A stretch of 7,365 nt of DNA from Planctomycetota bacterium (GCA_031278535.1 JAITKH010000413.1:1-7365), one strand, 5' to 3'; shown: positions 1 through 6,021, counted from the stretch's first letter. Program-made: numbers and translations. Notes: a model not told the origin generated them from the letters alone.

Positions 1-55
1 CCGAAGGGGAATTCACTTCCCCGTAGGCGGAAACCGGATGAACCGGGGGCGCTCC

Positions 56-90
56 CCGTACAGTCTCAATCAAAGATTGAGACTGTACGG
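56..90. repeat. Perfect 16-bp inverted repeat with 3-nt loop
   Basis: The left arm CCGTACAGTCTCAATC (56-71) and right arm GATTGAGACTGTACGG (75-90) are perfectly complementary around the loop AAA (72-74). The stem would be very stable in RNA on either strand. No T-run follows on either strand, so a classical intrinsic terminator is not supported. It could be a processed or rho-assisted bidirectional terminator, a dispersed palindromic repeat unit, or a protein-binding dyad. The left arm also overlaps a competing CGGGG/CCCCG stem at 44-58. Confidence 0.85.
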
Positions 91-314
91 AACACTAGGA
101 CCCGTTTGTATGCAATAGAAATTTGCAAGCCTCCAGCCAACTGGTGTTTTTGCCGAGCCGGACATGAAACGTGACGCGGCCATACTTGCATGGCTGCAAT
201 GCGACGCCCGGAAACGACAAGGAATGCAAACGGCGGGTTGTCCGCTTTCCTTGAAAAAGCCCGCATCCGCGCGCACGCCGAAAAATGGTGTTTTGCGCAA
301 AGCCGAATTGCTTC

Positions 315-355
315 GGGCGGCGCCGAAAAACGTTCGGGCGTTTTCAGCGCCGCCC
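315..355. other. Long GC-rich imperfect hairpin
   Basis: GGGCGGCGC (315-323) pairs with GCGCCGCCC (347-355). After one C/A mismatch the stem continues as GAAAA-CG (325-332, with one bulged A) against CGTTTTC (339-345), closing on the 6-nt loop TTCGGG. The total is about 16 base pairs. A smaller hairpin, CCGAA/TTCGG (303-307 with 312-316), competes for its base. It lies 110-150 bases past the stop of the sugar-binding protein gene and may form the 3' end of that mRNA or block exonucleases. No U-run follows, so the terminator role is uncertain. Confidence 0.5.
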
Positions 356-464
356 TTGCCGTTACGGGAAAGGCGCCGGACGATTCCCGCGATCACGGCC
401 TTTTGGCGGCGCTGGACTTTGAAACCATGCCGTGCCGCGCAGAAACTTTCACGGCCCTATTCTG

Positions 465-1544
465 CTATAAGCCGAGTTCCTCCACAGTATGATATCCGGT
501 ATCAATCACGTCTTTTTGCACATTTTCCTTGGTGACGATGACGGAATCGAGCAGCAGGGACGGAACGATCTTCGCGCCGTTATGGTAGCTTGCGGTGTCC
601 AGACCGACAGGTTTTTTGCCCTGCATGAGCGTGTCCACCAAGGCGACCGTGGCGGCTCCCAGGGATCGGGTGTCTTTCAGGATGGTGGCGTATTGTTCGC
701 CGGCAAGGATGGACTTGACGGAAGCGACGATGCAGTCCTGGCCGCCCACCATCGGGAGGGGCTTGCCGGGGGTGCTGCCGTAGCCGACGGCTTTGCAGGC
801 TTCAAGAGTCGAAAGGCTGATGGGATCATAGGGAGAGAGAATCCCGTTCAAGACCTCGTTTCCCGAGTAGTAGGCCGAGAGCAGATTTTCCATACGCTTC
901 TGGGCTTCCGCGGCATCCCACCGCAGCGTGCCGATGACGGCCCGGTCTATCTGGCCGGAAGGCACGCGAAGCGCCCCCTTGTCGAAGTAGGGTTTCAACT
1001 TGTCCATTGCGCCCTGGTAGAACCCGACGGAGTTGTTATCATCGGGAGAGCCGGCGAACAATTCAATGATGACCGGCTTTGCGGCGGTCGCCTGATCCAG
1101 CTTGAGGCCGGCAATCAGGATGTCTCCCATCTGGCCGCCGACCTTGTAGTTGTCGAAAGATACGTAATAATCCACGTTGGGAGACTGCATGAGAAGCCGG
1201 TCATAGGAGATGACGGGGATCCTGGCGGCGGCGGCGTTTTCCAATTGGTTGGAAAGGGCGGAACCGTCGATGGACGCGATGACCAGAACCTGCACCCCCT
1301 TGGTGATCAGGTCGTCGATCTGGCGGGTCTGGGTGGCGATGTCGTCGTCGGAATATTGAAGATCCACGTCGTACCCCAGCTTTTCAAGGCCATCCTTGAC
1401 CGCGTTGCCGTCTTTAATCCAGCGTTCCTCTGACCGGGTGGGCATGATGACTCCGATCGAGCCCTTTTCTCCCGGGAAAACCACTCCCGCCGCAACAAAA
1501 GACAGGAATGCCGCTGCCATGAAAAATCTTTGCGCCCAATGCAT
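465..1544 (-). CDS. chvE: ChvE-like periplasmic sugar-binding protein (ABC transporter)
   Basis: Predicted 359-residue substrate-binding protein for a sugar ABC importer; in this family it captures monosaccharides in the periplasm. The ATG at 1544 is preceded by AAGGAGG at 5-nt spacing, which decides the start although the frame stays open to 1682. Residues 1-25 form a signal peptide (basic Arg6, hydrophobic core about 7-23) with no lipobox Cys. From residue 29 the chain follows Agrobacterium ChvE from memory: SIGVIMPT (29-36), DLQYSDDD (61-68), VLVIASIDG (86-94), ISYDRL (112-117), ELFAGSPDDNNS (161-172), GTLRWD (205-210), NLLSAYY (220-226), SPYD (237-240), GGQD (267-270), IVPSLLL (326-332). 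Length is normal and no lesion is seen. No ATPase or permease gene follows in the remaining 464 bases, so it may serve a transporter encoded elsewhere. The LacI-type regulator immediately upstream on the same strand is the likely controller. Exact sugar specificity cannot be read from the sequence. Confidence 0.92.
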   Translation of the reverse strand: MHWAQRFFMAAAFLSFVAAGVVFPGEKGSIGVIMPTRSEERWIKDGNAVKDGLEKLGYDVDLQYSDDDIATQTRQIDDLITKGVQVLVIASIDGSALSNQLENAAAARIPVISYDRLLMQSPNVDYYVSFDNYKVGGQMGDILIAGLKLDQATAAKPVIIELFAGSPDDNNSVGFYQGAMDKLKPYFDKGALRVPSGQIDRAVIGTLRWDAAEAQKRMENLLSAYYSGNEVLNGILSPYDPISLSTLEACKAVGYGSTPGKPLPMVGGQDCIVASVKSILAGEQYATILKDTRSLGAATVALVDTLMQGKKPVGLDTASYHNGAKIVPSLLLDSVIVTKENVQKDVIDTGYHTVEELGL

Positions 1545-1622
1545 TTTCGCCTCCTTTTCCTCAATAATGAAAGTGCTGCGGGAACAAACAACACACGTGT
1601 TCGTCCACGTTGCGTGACTATG

Positions 1623-1630
1623 CCCCCCCC
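1623..1630 (-). repeat. G8 homopolymer in the leader of the sugar-binding protein gene
   Basis: Eight consecutive C on the plus strand (G8 in the minus-strand transcript) lie about 80 bases before the ATG at 1544, inside the predicted 5' leader. Such tracts are prone to slipped-strand length changes. Here it lies between the promoter and the ribosome binding site, so a length change would alter the leader but not the reading frame. Confidence 0.6.
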
Positions 1631-1738
1631 AATGAGCGGGTATCGGACTGTCAAGAAAATGGGAAAAGGACAAAATAACCACGATGCATCCGCCGCATTT
1701 TTGCTTTTTTTCTGTTGAAAAGAGGACAAAAACGTGAC

Positions 1739-1807
1739 AGCAAACTTGCGTGTTCGTTCACTCTATGGCAAAACACTATCCCATGATGTGCGCATAATAG
1801 CAAACTT
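1739..1807. promoter_or_regulatory. Pair of AGCAAACTT direct repeats, candidate operators
   Basis: The 9-mer AGCAAACTT occurs at 1739-1747 and again at 1799-1807, exactly 60 bases apart, about six helical turns. The upstream copy (1799-1807) covers the edge of the -10 box and part of the spacer of the minus-strand promoter. The other lies about 40-48 bases into the transcript. The 1740-1749 copy extends to a near-palindrome, GCAAACTTGC. Same-face pairs overlapping a promoter are typical of looping repressors such as LacI-family proteins, and one is encoded just upstream. The assignment as operators is inference. Confidence 0.35.
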
Positions 1808-1821
1808 TTCGTGGCTGTCAA
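1794..1821 (-). promoter_or_regulatory. Sigma70-type promoter of the sugar-binding protein gene
   Basis: On the minus strand a perfect TTGACA (1816-1821) is followed after 16 nt by TATTAT (1794-1799), five of six matches to the -10 consensus. Transcription would start near 1787 and give a leader of about 240 nt before the ATG at 1544. The upstream flank is AT-rich (1822-1850), which fits a UP-like element. The strong boxes suggest that control is by repression. Confidence 0.75.
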
Positions 1822-2051
1822 GGAAAAAATATAAAAATCAGGGTCATTTAATTCTCTTGAGGACAGCCCCGATGGCGTTGTTCCGCGTCCGGCCGGTCCA
1901 GGCACGCACCGAGCAACGGCGTTGTTTCCGGAAAACGCTCTTCCAAAGCGCCTGTGCGCCTTTTTCACCGTGCGGGCGGCGCTGACCGAGTCCCGCCGTT
2001 TTGTTTTCCTTTCTTGAAAATCCGCTGGAAAAGGGCGTTAAAATCCCGTAC
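1822..2051. other. Intergenic region between regulator and sugar-binding protein promoter
   Basis: No gene is supported here. The region contains short dyads: CAACGGCGTTG (1914-1924), TTTCCGGAAA (1925-1934) extended by flanking GCGT and ACGC, GCGC/GCGC with a 4-nt loop followed by CTTTTT on the plus strand (1948-1965), and GCGGG/CCCGC (1972-1976 with 1992-1996) followed by interrupted T-runs on the plus strand. The last two are terminator-like only in the plus orientation, yet no plus-strand gene precedes them. The minus-strand regulator has no clear intrinsic terminator, so read-through into the sugar-binding protein gene is possible. Confidence 0.45.
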
Positions 2052-3077
2052 CTAATCGGGGATGTTTTCTTTAATATACACCTCCAATGGTATATCGATT
2101 TTTGGAAGGATCGGCCGCTCCAGCACAACGTGACGATACAGATTCACCAGAGCTTCGCGTCCCTGTTTTTCCGGATGCTGGGAAATGATCGCGCCGATTT
2201 CACCGGTACGGAGCAGTTCCCGATTTTTGGGAATAAGATCATACCCCACGAGGAAAAAGGGATGGTTTCTCTTTTGAGTTTTTGCGGCTTCCGCAACTTG
2301 ATGGGCCATGCAATTCGTGATAAACATGCCATTAAGAAGGTGATGATCCTCGAGAAACAGGGCGATTTCATCAACCGTGATTTCGGCTCCTCTATACCCG
2401 GAATATTCCCATACCACCGTGGAAATCCCCTGTTCCCCGGCATAGCGCAGGAAACCGTCCCTCCGGCGGGTGATATGGTAATCCTCCCCGTGGGCATCGA
2501 GAATCGCCACCGGGTTTGTTATCGTTCCGGCAAGAAGATGCATAAGTCTGCCCGCAAGGTATCCTCCCCGGAAGGAATCCTGTCCAATGGCGCACAGCGG
2601 TTCAATTCCGGGAAGGTCGGAATCAAAAAAAACGCATGGGATTGCGGCGGCGCGAATGTCGGCTATCAGGATCCTGATCCTGCCAGGTATGATGGGGGAT
2701 AAAAGTATTCCGTCGGGTTTCTCCGCCAATAAGGAACCCGCCGCTTTGTCAAGGCTGTCGGGGTTGTAGCGATCATATTCAATGATTTCCGTTTTCACTC
2801 CCAACGGAGCAATCTCTTCGGCGCCGTCCTGGATCCCTTCCAGGGCTTGTCCCCAATAACCGGCATCCTGATCCCTTCGGGGCAGAAGGGCGCAAAATCG
2901 ATACGGACGATTCCGTTTCAGCCGGCGGGCAATGGGATTCGGGGTAAACTGATATTTCTCCAGTATGGCTTCGATTCTTGCTTTCGTATTCGCGGCCACC
3001 CGTCCCCGGCGATAGATAACCCGGTCTATCGTTCCAATAGAAACATTCGCCAACGCGGCAATCTCTCTGACCGTCAT
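2052..3077 (-). CDS. LacI-family transcriptional regulator with periplasmic-binding-protein-like sensor domain
   Basis: Predicted 341-residue DNA-binding regulator, the usual length for the family. Residues 2-42 form the N-terminal helix-turn-helix: TVREIAALANVSIGTIDRVI (2-21), then RRGRVAANTKARIEAILEKY (23-42). The hinge helix follows at TPNPIARRL (45-53). Residues about 58-335 form a two-lobed sugar-sensor fold of the Peripla_BP_4 type, with LLSPIIPG (125-132), CVFFDSDLPG (148-157), DSFRGGYLAGRLM (167-179), RRRDGFL (204-210) and FLVGYDL (275-281). The ATG at 3077 is chosen over the adjacent TTG at 3080; the ribosome binding site is weak (GAG about 6 bases upstream). Members of this family sense a sugar or derivative and repress or activate uptake and catabolic genes. 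The sugar-binding protein gene downstream on the same strand is the obvious candidate target. The effector is unknown. Confidence 0.9.
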   Translation of the reverse strand: MTVREIAALANVSIGTIDRVIYRRGRVAANTKARIEAILEKYQFTPNPIARRLKRNRPYRFCALLPRRDQDAGYWGQALEGIQDGAEEIAPLGVKTEIIEYDRYNPDSLDKAAGSLLAEKPDGILLSPIIPGRIRILIADIRAAAIPCVFFDSDLPGIEPLCAIGQDSFRGGYLAGRLMHLLAGTITNPVAILDAHGEDYHITRRRDGFLRYAGEQGISTVVWEYSGYRGAEITVDEIALFLEDHHLLNGMFITNCMAHQVAEAAKTQKRNHPFFLVGYDLIPKNRELLRTGEIGAIISQHPEKQGREALVNLYRHVVLERPILPKIDIPLEVYIKENIPD

Positions 3078-3110
3078 CAATTCTCAATCTGCCTATTTTA
3101 TCGAGGCAAT

Positions 3111-3212
3111 TTGCGGAGCATTTCTCGGGAAACCGTACCGCTTCCGCTGCGGGGGCCCTCCTGTCCGATTCCTGCCTCCTGCCCGAAGCTCCAATCGCTT
3201 GCGGAGCATTTC
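3111..3212. repeat. Two copies of a 14-nt direct repeat upstream of the regulator
   Basis: TTGCGGAGCATTTC occurs at 3111-3124 and at 3199-3212, 88 bases apart. On the minus strand each copy can be read as Glu-Met-Leu-Arg-Lys, but the two lie in different frames, which fits a frameshifted coding remnant. They could instead be duplicated regulatory sites in front of the regulator gene, whose start is at 3077. The match is exact over 14 bases only. Confidence 0.5.
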
Positions 3213-3463
3213 CCCCGGACCCAGTCTCGGTGATCGAGACGCCAGGCGATGGCCATGTCAAGTCCTTGCCCGAAATCGACTCGCGGGCGCTACCCCGGAT
3301 CCGGAAGAATCGTGCTCCATAAATGGCCCCGACAGCCTCCGCGTCCGCCTCCATTCTCTTCAGGAGAGAGAAGAGAGGAAGATCAATTCGTCCGGCATCC
3401 TGGTATGTTTCGGCCTCTTGAACAGGCGGCCGAAGTGCCCGGGAGCCCCGAATTTGGCCTGGT

Positions 3464-3725
3464 TCAATATCCGGAAACGCAGGTTGCAGTATTGTGGATT
3501 GTCGGGGTGGAAATGGCGGCCAGCATTTCGGCGATGTTCTGATTGCGGAAAGCGGCCTCCAAGTCGGTCCTGGCATCCCTGACAGCCAACGCCTTTTCCG
3601 CCCTCGGCCAGATAGAAGGTTCTGCCGTCGGTTTTGGCCGGATCGCCCGAGTCGTCCACGTTCAAGGCGGGAACGGAAAAGGTGAGGACGATGGCCGCCA
3701 TCACGGAAAGAATGATGGTTTTCAC
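3464..3725 (-). pseudogene. Probable frameshifted gene for a small secreted protein
   Basis: A GTG at 3725 is preceded by AAGGAG with about 6-nt spacing and opens MKTIILSVMAAIVLTFSVP, a textbook signal peptide, followed by ALNVDDSGDPAKTDGRTFYL. After about residue 41 this frame turns into Cys/Arg/His-rich sequence without sense. The next frame (+1) carries a natural-looking helical sequence, including ALAVRDARTDLEAAF and NQNIAEMLAAIS, ending at TGA 3466-3464. A single base change near 3600-3610 would join them into a protein of about 86 residues. Open stretches in other frames on to about 3100, with two displaced EMLRK copies, hint that the original gene was longer and has several lesions. 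I do not recognise the family. A sequencing error is the main alternative to real decay. Confidence 0.45.
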
Positions 3726-3810
3726 TCAGTCTCCTTCCGGGAAATGGGGACATTTCACAAACCGAAAACCGCCAAACGCGGGGAAAATATCCTGCATACC
3801 GCCACAAATA

Positions 3811-3843
3811 AGTCTATGCCGCGGGCGGCATGGTTGCAACCAT
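3811..3843 (-). promoter_or_regulatory. Candidate promoter overlapped by a 14-bp palindrome
   Basis: On the minus strand TTGCAA (3834-3839) and TAGACT (3811-3816) are separated by 17 nt, each matching four of six consensus bases; transcription would start near 3804, about 80 bases before the GTG at 3725. The -35 box is the centre of a perfect palindrome, ATGGTTGCAACCAT (3830-3843). The spacer is itself a hairpin, ATGCCG/CGGCAT (3816-3821 with 3826-3831). The palindrome looks like a dimeric repressor site placed to block the -35 box. Both promoter and operator roles are inference. Confidence 0.35.
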
Positions 3844-4694
3844 AATCTTTGGTGCGGCTATTCCGGGAAATCAATGTACGATGTGGCGCAAGGTAGCGAT
3901 CAGGGATTTCTCGGCTTTTCCGTGGCCGACGGGGATAAGAAGGGCCGCACACCGCACCTCGACGGGAAAGGCGATGCCGGCATTGCCTGGCGGAGACGAG
4001 TTGCGCGCAATATGCCGGACGAAAACTCGGGCGTCCGCCCACAGCATAAGCGCACTCGCAAGGAACTGAAAAACATGCAAACCATACGGGCACAAAATAT
4101 GCCGTGGATTGTCGGGAGGCCGAGTCGGGCCCGGGCGGCATGGCGATTGGTTTCCGGCCGGTCATCTCATGGCCATTTCCGTTTCCTGTGCCGCCGACGC
4201 CATGGATAGCGGGCAGGGCCCGCGCCTATACCGAACCGCCGCTTGAGTTGCTCCGCAAAATTCGGGAAAAATTCGCTGCCGTCCACATGGAACGGATGTT
4301 CCGGAAATTTTCGTGGACAGTCACGGGTTCGATACAGGTATCAAGCAATAACGACTTGGCCGGCATCCGCTTCACTCCCCCTCACCAGGAGGGTTGCCCC
4401 CATTCGCAATTGTTTGAGGGGAAAGGCAATTCGCGCCATACCAATAAATTTAACAATGTCAAATCAAAACACAAAAATAAATACATTATGTAAAACTATC
4501 CCAGGCTGAGAAGAACGGAAGCGTTCATGGGTCGAAAAGCCGTTTTTCAGGGATTTTGTCAGCATACAGTGATTCCAAACACGAGGAAGGAATCTATTCT
4601 GTGCGAGAATCGACAGGCGCGGTTCATTCGCCATGTGATCGGATATTTTCCTGGTCAACGCGCCCTTTCGCCGGATCGGAGCATCCGGGGACAA

Positions 4695-4715
4695 GGAGAA
4701 TGCCCCGCATTCTCC
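4695..4715. other. Perfect 9-bp hairpin upstream of cysK
   Basis: GGAGAATGC (4695-4703) pairs with GCATTCTCC (4707-4715) around the loop CCC. There is no T-run on either strand. It lies 140-160 bases upstream of the cysK -35 box, so it would not be in the predicted cysK mRNA. Nearby are a second dyad, GAAATT/AATTTC (4727-4732 with 4736-4741), and a loose TGTGA...TCACA pair (4724-4728 and 4755-4759). Function unknown. Confidence 0.45.
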
Positions 4716-4855
4716 CGGGCGCGTGTGAAATTATGAATTTCCGCAAGAAAATTCTCACAATTCGCAGGCGGCATTCAGTATAATCGAACAGCGAAGTTGC
4801 CATAACCCGCGACGGAAAAGGGAAATCGACCAAAGGGAAAAAAACGGAAAAACAG

Positions 4856-4883
4856 TTGACAGAGTTTTCTCGTACAATATAAT
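4856..4883 (+). promoter_or_regulatory. Consensus sigma70-type promoter of cysK
   Basis: A perfect TTGACA (4856-4861) and a perfect TATAAT (4878-4883) are separated by 16 nt, with an A-rich upstream flank. Transcription would start near 4890, leaving a leader of about 80 nt. The leader can form an all-GC stem, CCGCCGG (4910-4916) with CCGGCGG (4944-4950), just before the ribosome binding site at 4957-4963. Consensus boxes suggest strong, probably housekeeping expression. A second TATAAT at 4779-4784 lacks a matching -35 box. Confidence 0.8.
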
Positions 4884-4971
4884 TCATATAGGAAATGGAT
4901 AGATTATCGCCGCCGGGCTGCTCGCGGCAAGGGAGTGATTGGGCCGGCGGTTTGACGGAGGGAACGCGGAA

Positions 4972-5928
4972 ATGGCGGGAATGTATAAAGACAACTCCGA
5001 ATCCATCGGCAATACCCCGCTGGTTCGGCTGAACAGGATCGTCGACTCCAGGGCGACGGTTTTGGCCAAAATAGAAGGCAGGAATCCTTCCTACTCGGTC
5101 AAATGCCGTTTGGGCGCGGCCCTGATCTGGGATGCGGAGGAACGGGGGATCTTGCGCCCCGGGAGCGAGATAATCGAACCCACCAGCGGCAACACCGGCA
5201 TCGCCCTGGCCTTTGTCGCGGCCGCCCGGGGCTACCGGGTGACCTTGACCATGCCGGAAACCATGAGCATCGAGCGCCGGAGGGTTCTGTCCATGCTCGG
5301 GGCGAATCTGATCCTCACTCCCGGCGCCGCGGGCATGGCCGGAGCGGTACACCGCGCCGAAACGATAGCCCGTTCCGATCCCCAAAAATATTTTTTGCCG
5401 CAGCAATTCAAGAACCCGGCCAATCCGGCCATCCATGAAAAGACCACTGGACCGGAAATATGGGAAGACACCGGCGGCGCGGTGGACGCGGTCGTGTCCG
5501 GAGTTGGCACCGGCGGGACCATCACCGGCATCTCCCGCTTTATCAAAAAAAAGAAAGGCAAGGCCATCGTCTCGGTGGCGGTCGAGCCAAGAACCAGTCC
5601 CGTCCTCACCCAGAAACTGGCCGGCCAACCCATCAAATTCGGTCCGCACAAAATACAGGGCATCGGGGCGGGATTCATTCCCGACACCCTCGACATTTCC
5701 CTGGTGGACAGAGTGGAGCAGGCGGACAACGAAGAGGCGATAGACTACGCCCGCCGGCTATCGCGGGAAGAAGGCATCCTCGCCGGCATCTCCTCCGGCG
5801 CGGCGGCGGCGGTGGCGGCGCGGCTGTCGGCCCTGGACGAATTTTCCGGCAAAACCATCGTCGTCATCCTTCCGGACGCGGGCGAGCGGTATTTGTCCTC
5901 AGTTCTTTTTGACGGAATCGGATTGTAG
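4972..5928 (+). CDS. cysK: Cysteine synthase A (O-acetylserine sulfhydrylase)
   Basis: Predicted 318-residue cytoplasmic PLP enzyme that makes L-cysteine from O-acetyl-L-serine and sulfide, the last step of cysteine synthesis. It follows E. coli CysK over its whole length: IGNTPLVRLN (12-21), EGRNPSYSVKCR (35-46) with the PLP lysine at 44, the substrate loop PTSGNTG (70-76), MPETMSIERR (94-103), FKNPANPAIHEKTTGPEIW (146-164), the phosphate-binding GVGTGGT (177-183), HKIQGIGAGFIP (226-237), EEGILAGISSGAA (266-278) with the PLP-ring serine at 275, and ILPDAGERYLS (299-309). The ATG at 4972 follows GGAGGGA (4957-4963). A TTG at 4939 would add 11 residues not needed by the family, and the ATG at 4981 is a second possibility. 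It has its own strong promoter and is followed by a terminator-like hairpin. The nifB-like gene 116 bases downstream suggests a supply of cysteine sulfur for Fe-S or cofactor assembly. An A8 tract (5545-5552) encodes IKKKKGK. Confidence 0.96.
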   Translation: MAGMYKDNSESIGNTPLVRLNRIVDSRATVLAKIEGRNPSYSVKCRLGAALIWDAEERGILRPGSEIIEPTSGNTGIALAFVAAARGYRVTLTMPETMSIERRRVLSMLGANLILTPGAAGMAGAVHRAETIARSDPQKYFLPQQFKNPANPAIHEKTTGPEIWEDTGGAVDAVVSGVGTGGTITGISRFIKKKKGKAIVSVAVEPRTSPVLTQKLAGQPIKFGPHKIQGIGAGFIPDTLDISLVDRVEQADNEEAIDYARRLSREEGILAGISSGAAAAVAARLSALDEFSGKTIVVILPDAGERYLSSVLFDGIGL

Positions 5929-5940
5929 GAGGGTTTTCCA

Positions 5941-5972
5941 AAAGCCGCTTTCAAGAAGGCGAAAGCGGCTTT
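5941..5972 (+). terminator. Terminator-like hairpin after cysK
   Basis: AAAGCCGCTTTC (5941-5952) pairs perfectly over 12 bases with GAAAGCGGCTTT (5961-5972), loop 8 nt, starting 12 bases after the cysK stop. The 3' side ends TTTCTTAT, so the U-tract is short and interrupted; termination may be partial, allowing some read-through into the nifB-like gene. Confidence 0.75.
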
Positions 5973-6015
5973 CTTATCAAATAAATTACTATTATTTATA
6001 TATGTTTTTAAATTA

Positions 6016-6021
6016 TATAAT
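6016..6021 (+). promoter_or_regulatory. Candidate -10 box upstream of nifB-like gene
   Basis: The gap 5973-6044 is strikingly AT-rich and contains a perfect TATAAT (6016-6021), which would start transcription near 6028, about 17 bases before the ATG at 6045. No good -35 box lies 16-18 bases upstream. No sigma54-type -24/-12 element (TGGC-N8-TTGC-like) is seen, unlike many proteobacterial nif promoters. Expression could also depend on read-through from cysK. Confidence 0.3.

Larger units (their letters stand above)
1..464. other. Intergenic region without a convincing gene
   Basis: This stretch lies downstream of the stop codon of the minus-strand sugar-binding protein gene. Open frames exist on both strands (plus 164-535 and 190-492, minus 70-396), but their translations are rich in Arg, Ala and Ser, show no domain pattern and have no good ribosome binding site. 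A plus-strand frame is also open from base 1 to a TGA at 172-174, but it runs straight through the perfect inverted repeat at 56-90 and looks non-coding. What the region does hold is hairpin potential: GGGGAA/TTCCCC (6-11 with 17-22), CGGGG/CCCCG (44-48 with 54-58), the 16-bp inverted repeat at 56-90, and the long stem at 315-355. None is followed by a T-run of terminator quality. Confidence 0.6.
3726..4855. other. Long coding-poor region before cysK
   Basis: No convincing gene is seen in about 1.1 kb. Frames such as plus 3634-4209 and 4104-4493 and minus 3755-4165 translate to Arg/Pro/Cys/His-rich sequence without motifs or good ribosome binding sites. Short plausible peptide stretches (for example plus-strand ELLRKIREKFAAVHMERMF near 4240-4300) may be remnants of lost genes. 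Other contents are the palindromic promoter at 3811-3843, ATGCCGGCAT at 3974-3983, an AT-rich block at 4440-4500, and hairpins at 4695-4715 and 4727-4741. A consensus TTGACA on the minus strand at 4457-4462 faces only a poor -10 (TATGGC at 4435-4440). The low coding content suggests gene erosion. Confidence 0.5.

Noticed and set aside
1..174. Plus-strand frame open from the window edge
   Set aside because: It has no start, runs through the perfect inverted repeat and shows no protein-like composition; too little is visible to call the end of a gene.
489..1433. Plus-strand open frame of 314 codons antisense to the sugar-binding protein gene
   Set aside because: It is Gly/Val/Asp-rich mirror coding opposite a clearly recognisable protein, a common artefact in GC-rich genes.
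1972..2012. Terminator-like GCGGG/CCCGC stem with T-runs on the plus strand
   Set aside because: The loop is 15 nt, the T-tract is interrupted, and no plus-strand gene precedes it, so I mention it only in the intergenic entry.
2779..3807. Long minus-strand open frame of 342 codons
   Set aside because: It overlaps the regulator gene and the signal-peptide frame, its translation is Arg/Ser/Pro-rich with no motif, and it has no ribosome binding site. Part of it may be a remnant of the eroded gene, but it is not an intact protein.
4324..4342. tRNA-like GGGTTCGATAC segment
   Set aside because: It resembles a T-loop, but the flanking bases do not form a T-stem and no acceptor or anticodon stem can be built around it.
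4435..4462. Minus-strand promoter with perfect TTGACA and 16-nt spacing
   Set aside because: The -10 box would be TATGGC, only three of six matches and lacking the final T, and no intact gene follows.
4624..5649. Minus-strand open frame of 341 codons opposite cysK
   Set aside because: CysK is unambiguous on the plus strand; the antisense translation is Gly/Arg/Asp-rich with no family pattern and extends into the cysK promoter.
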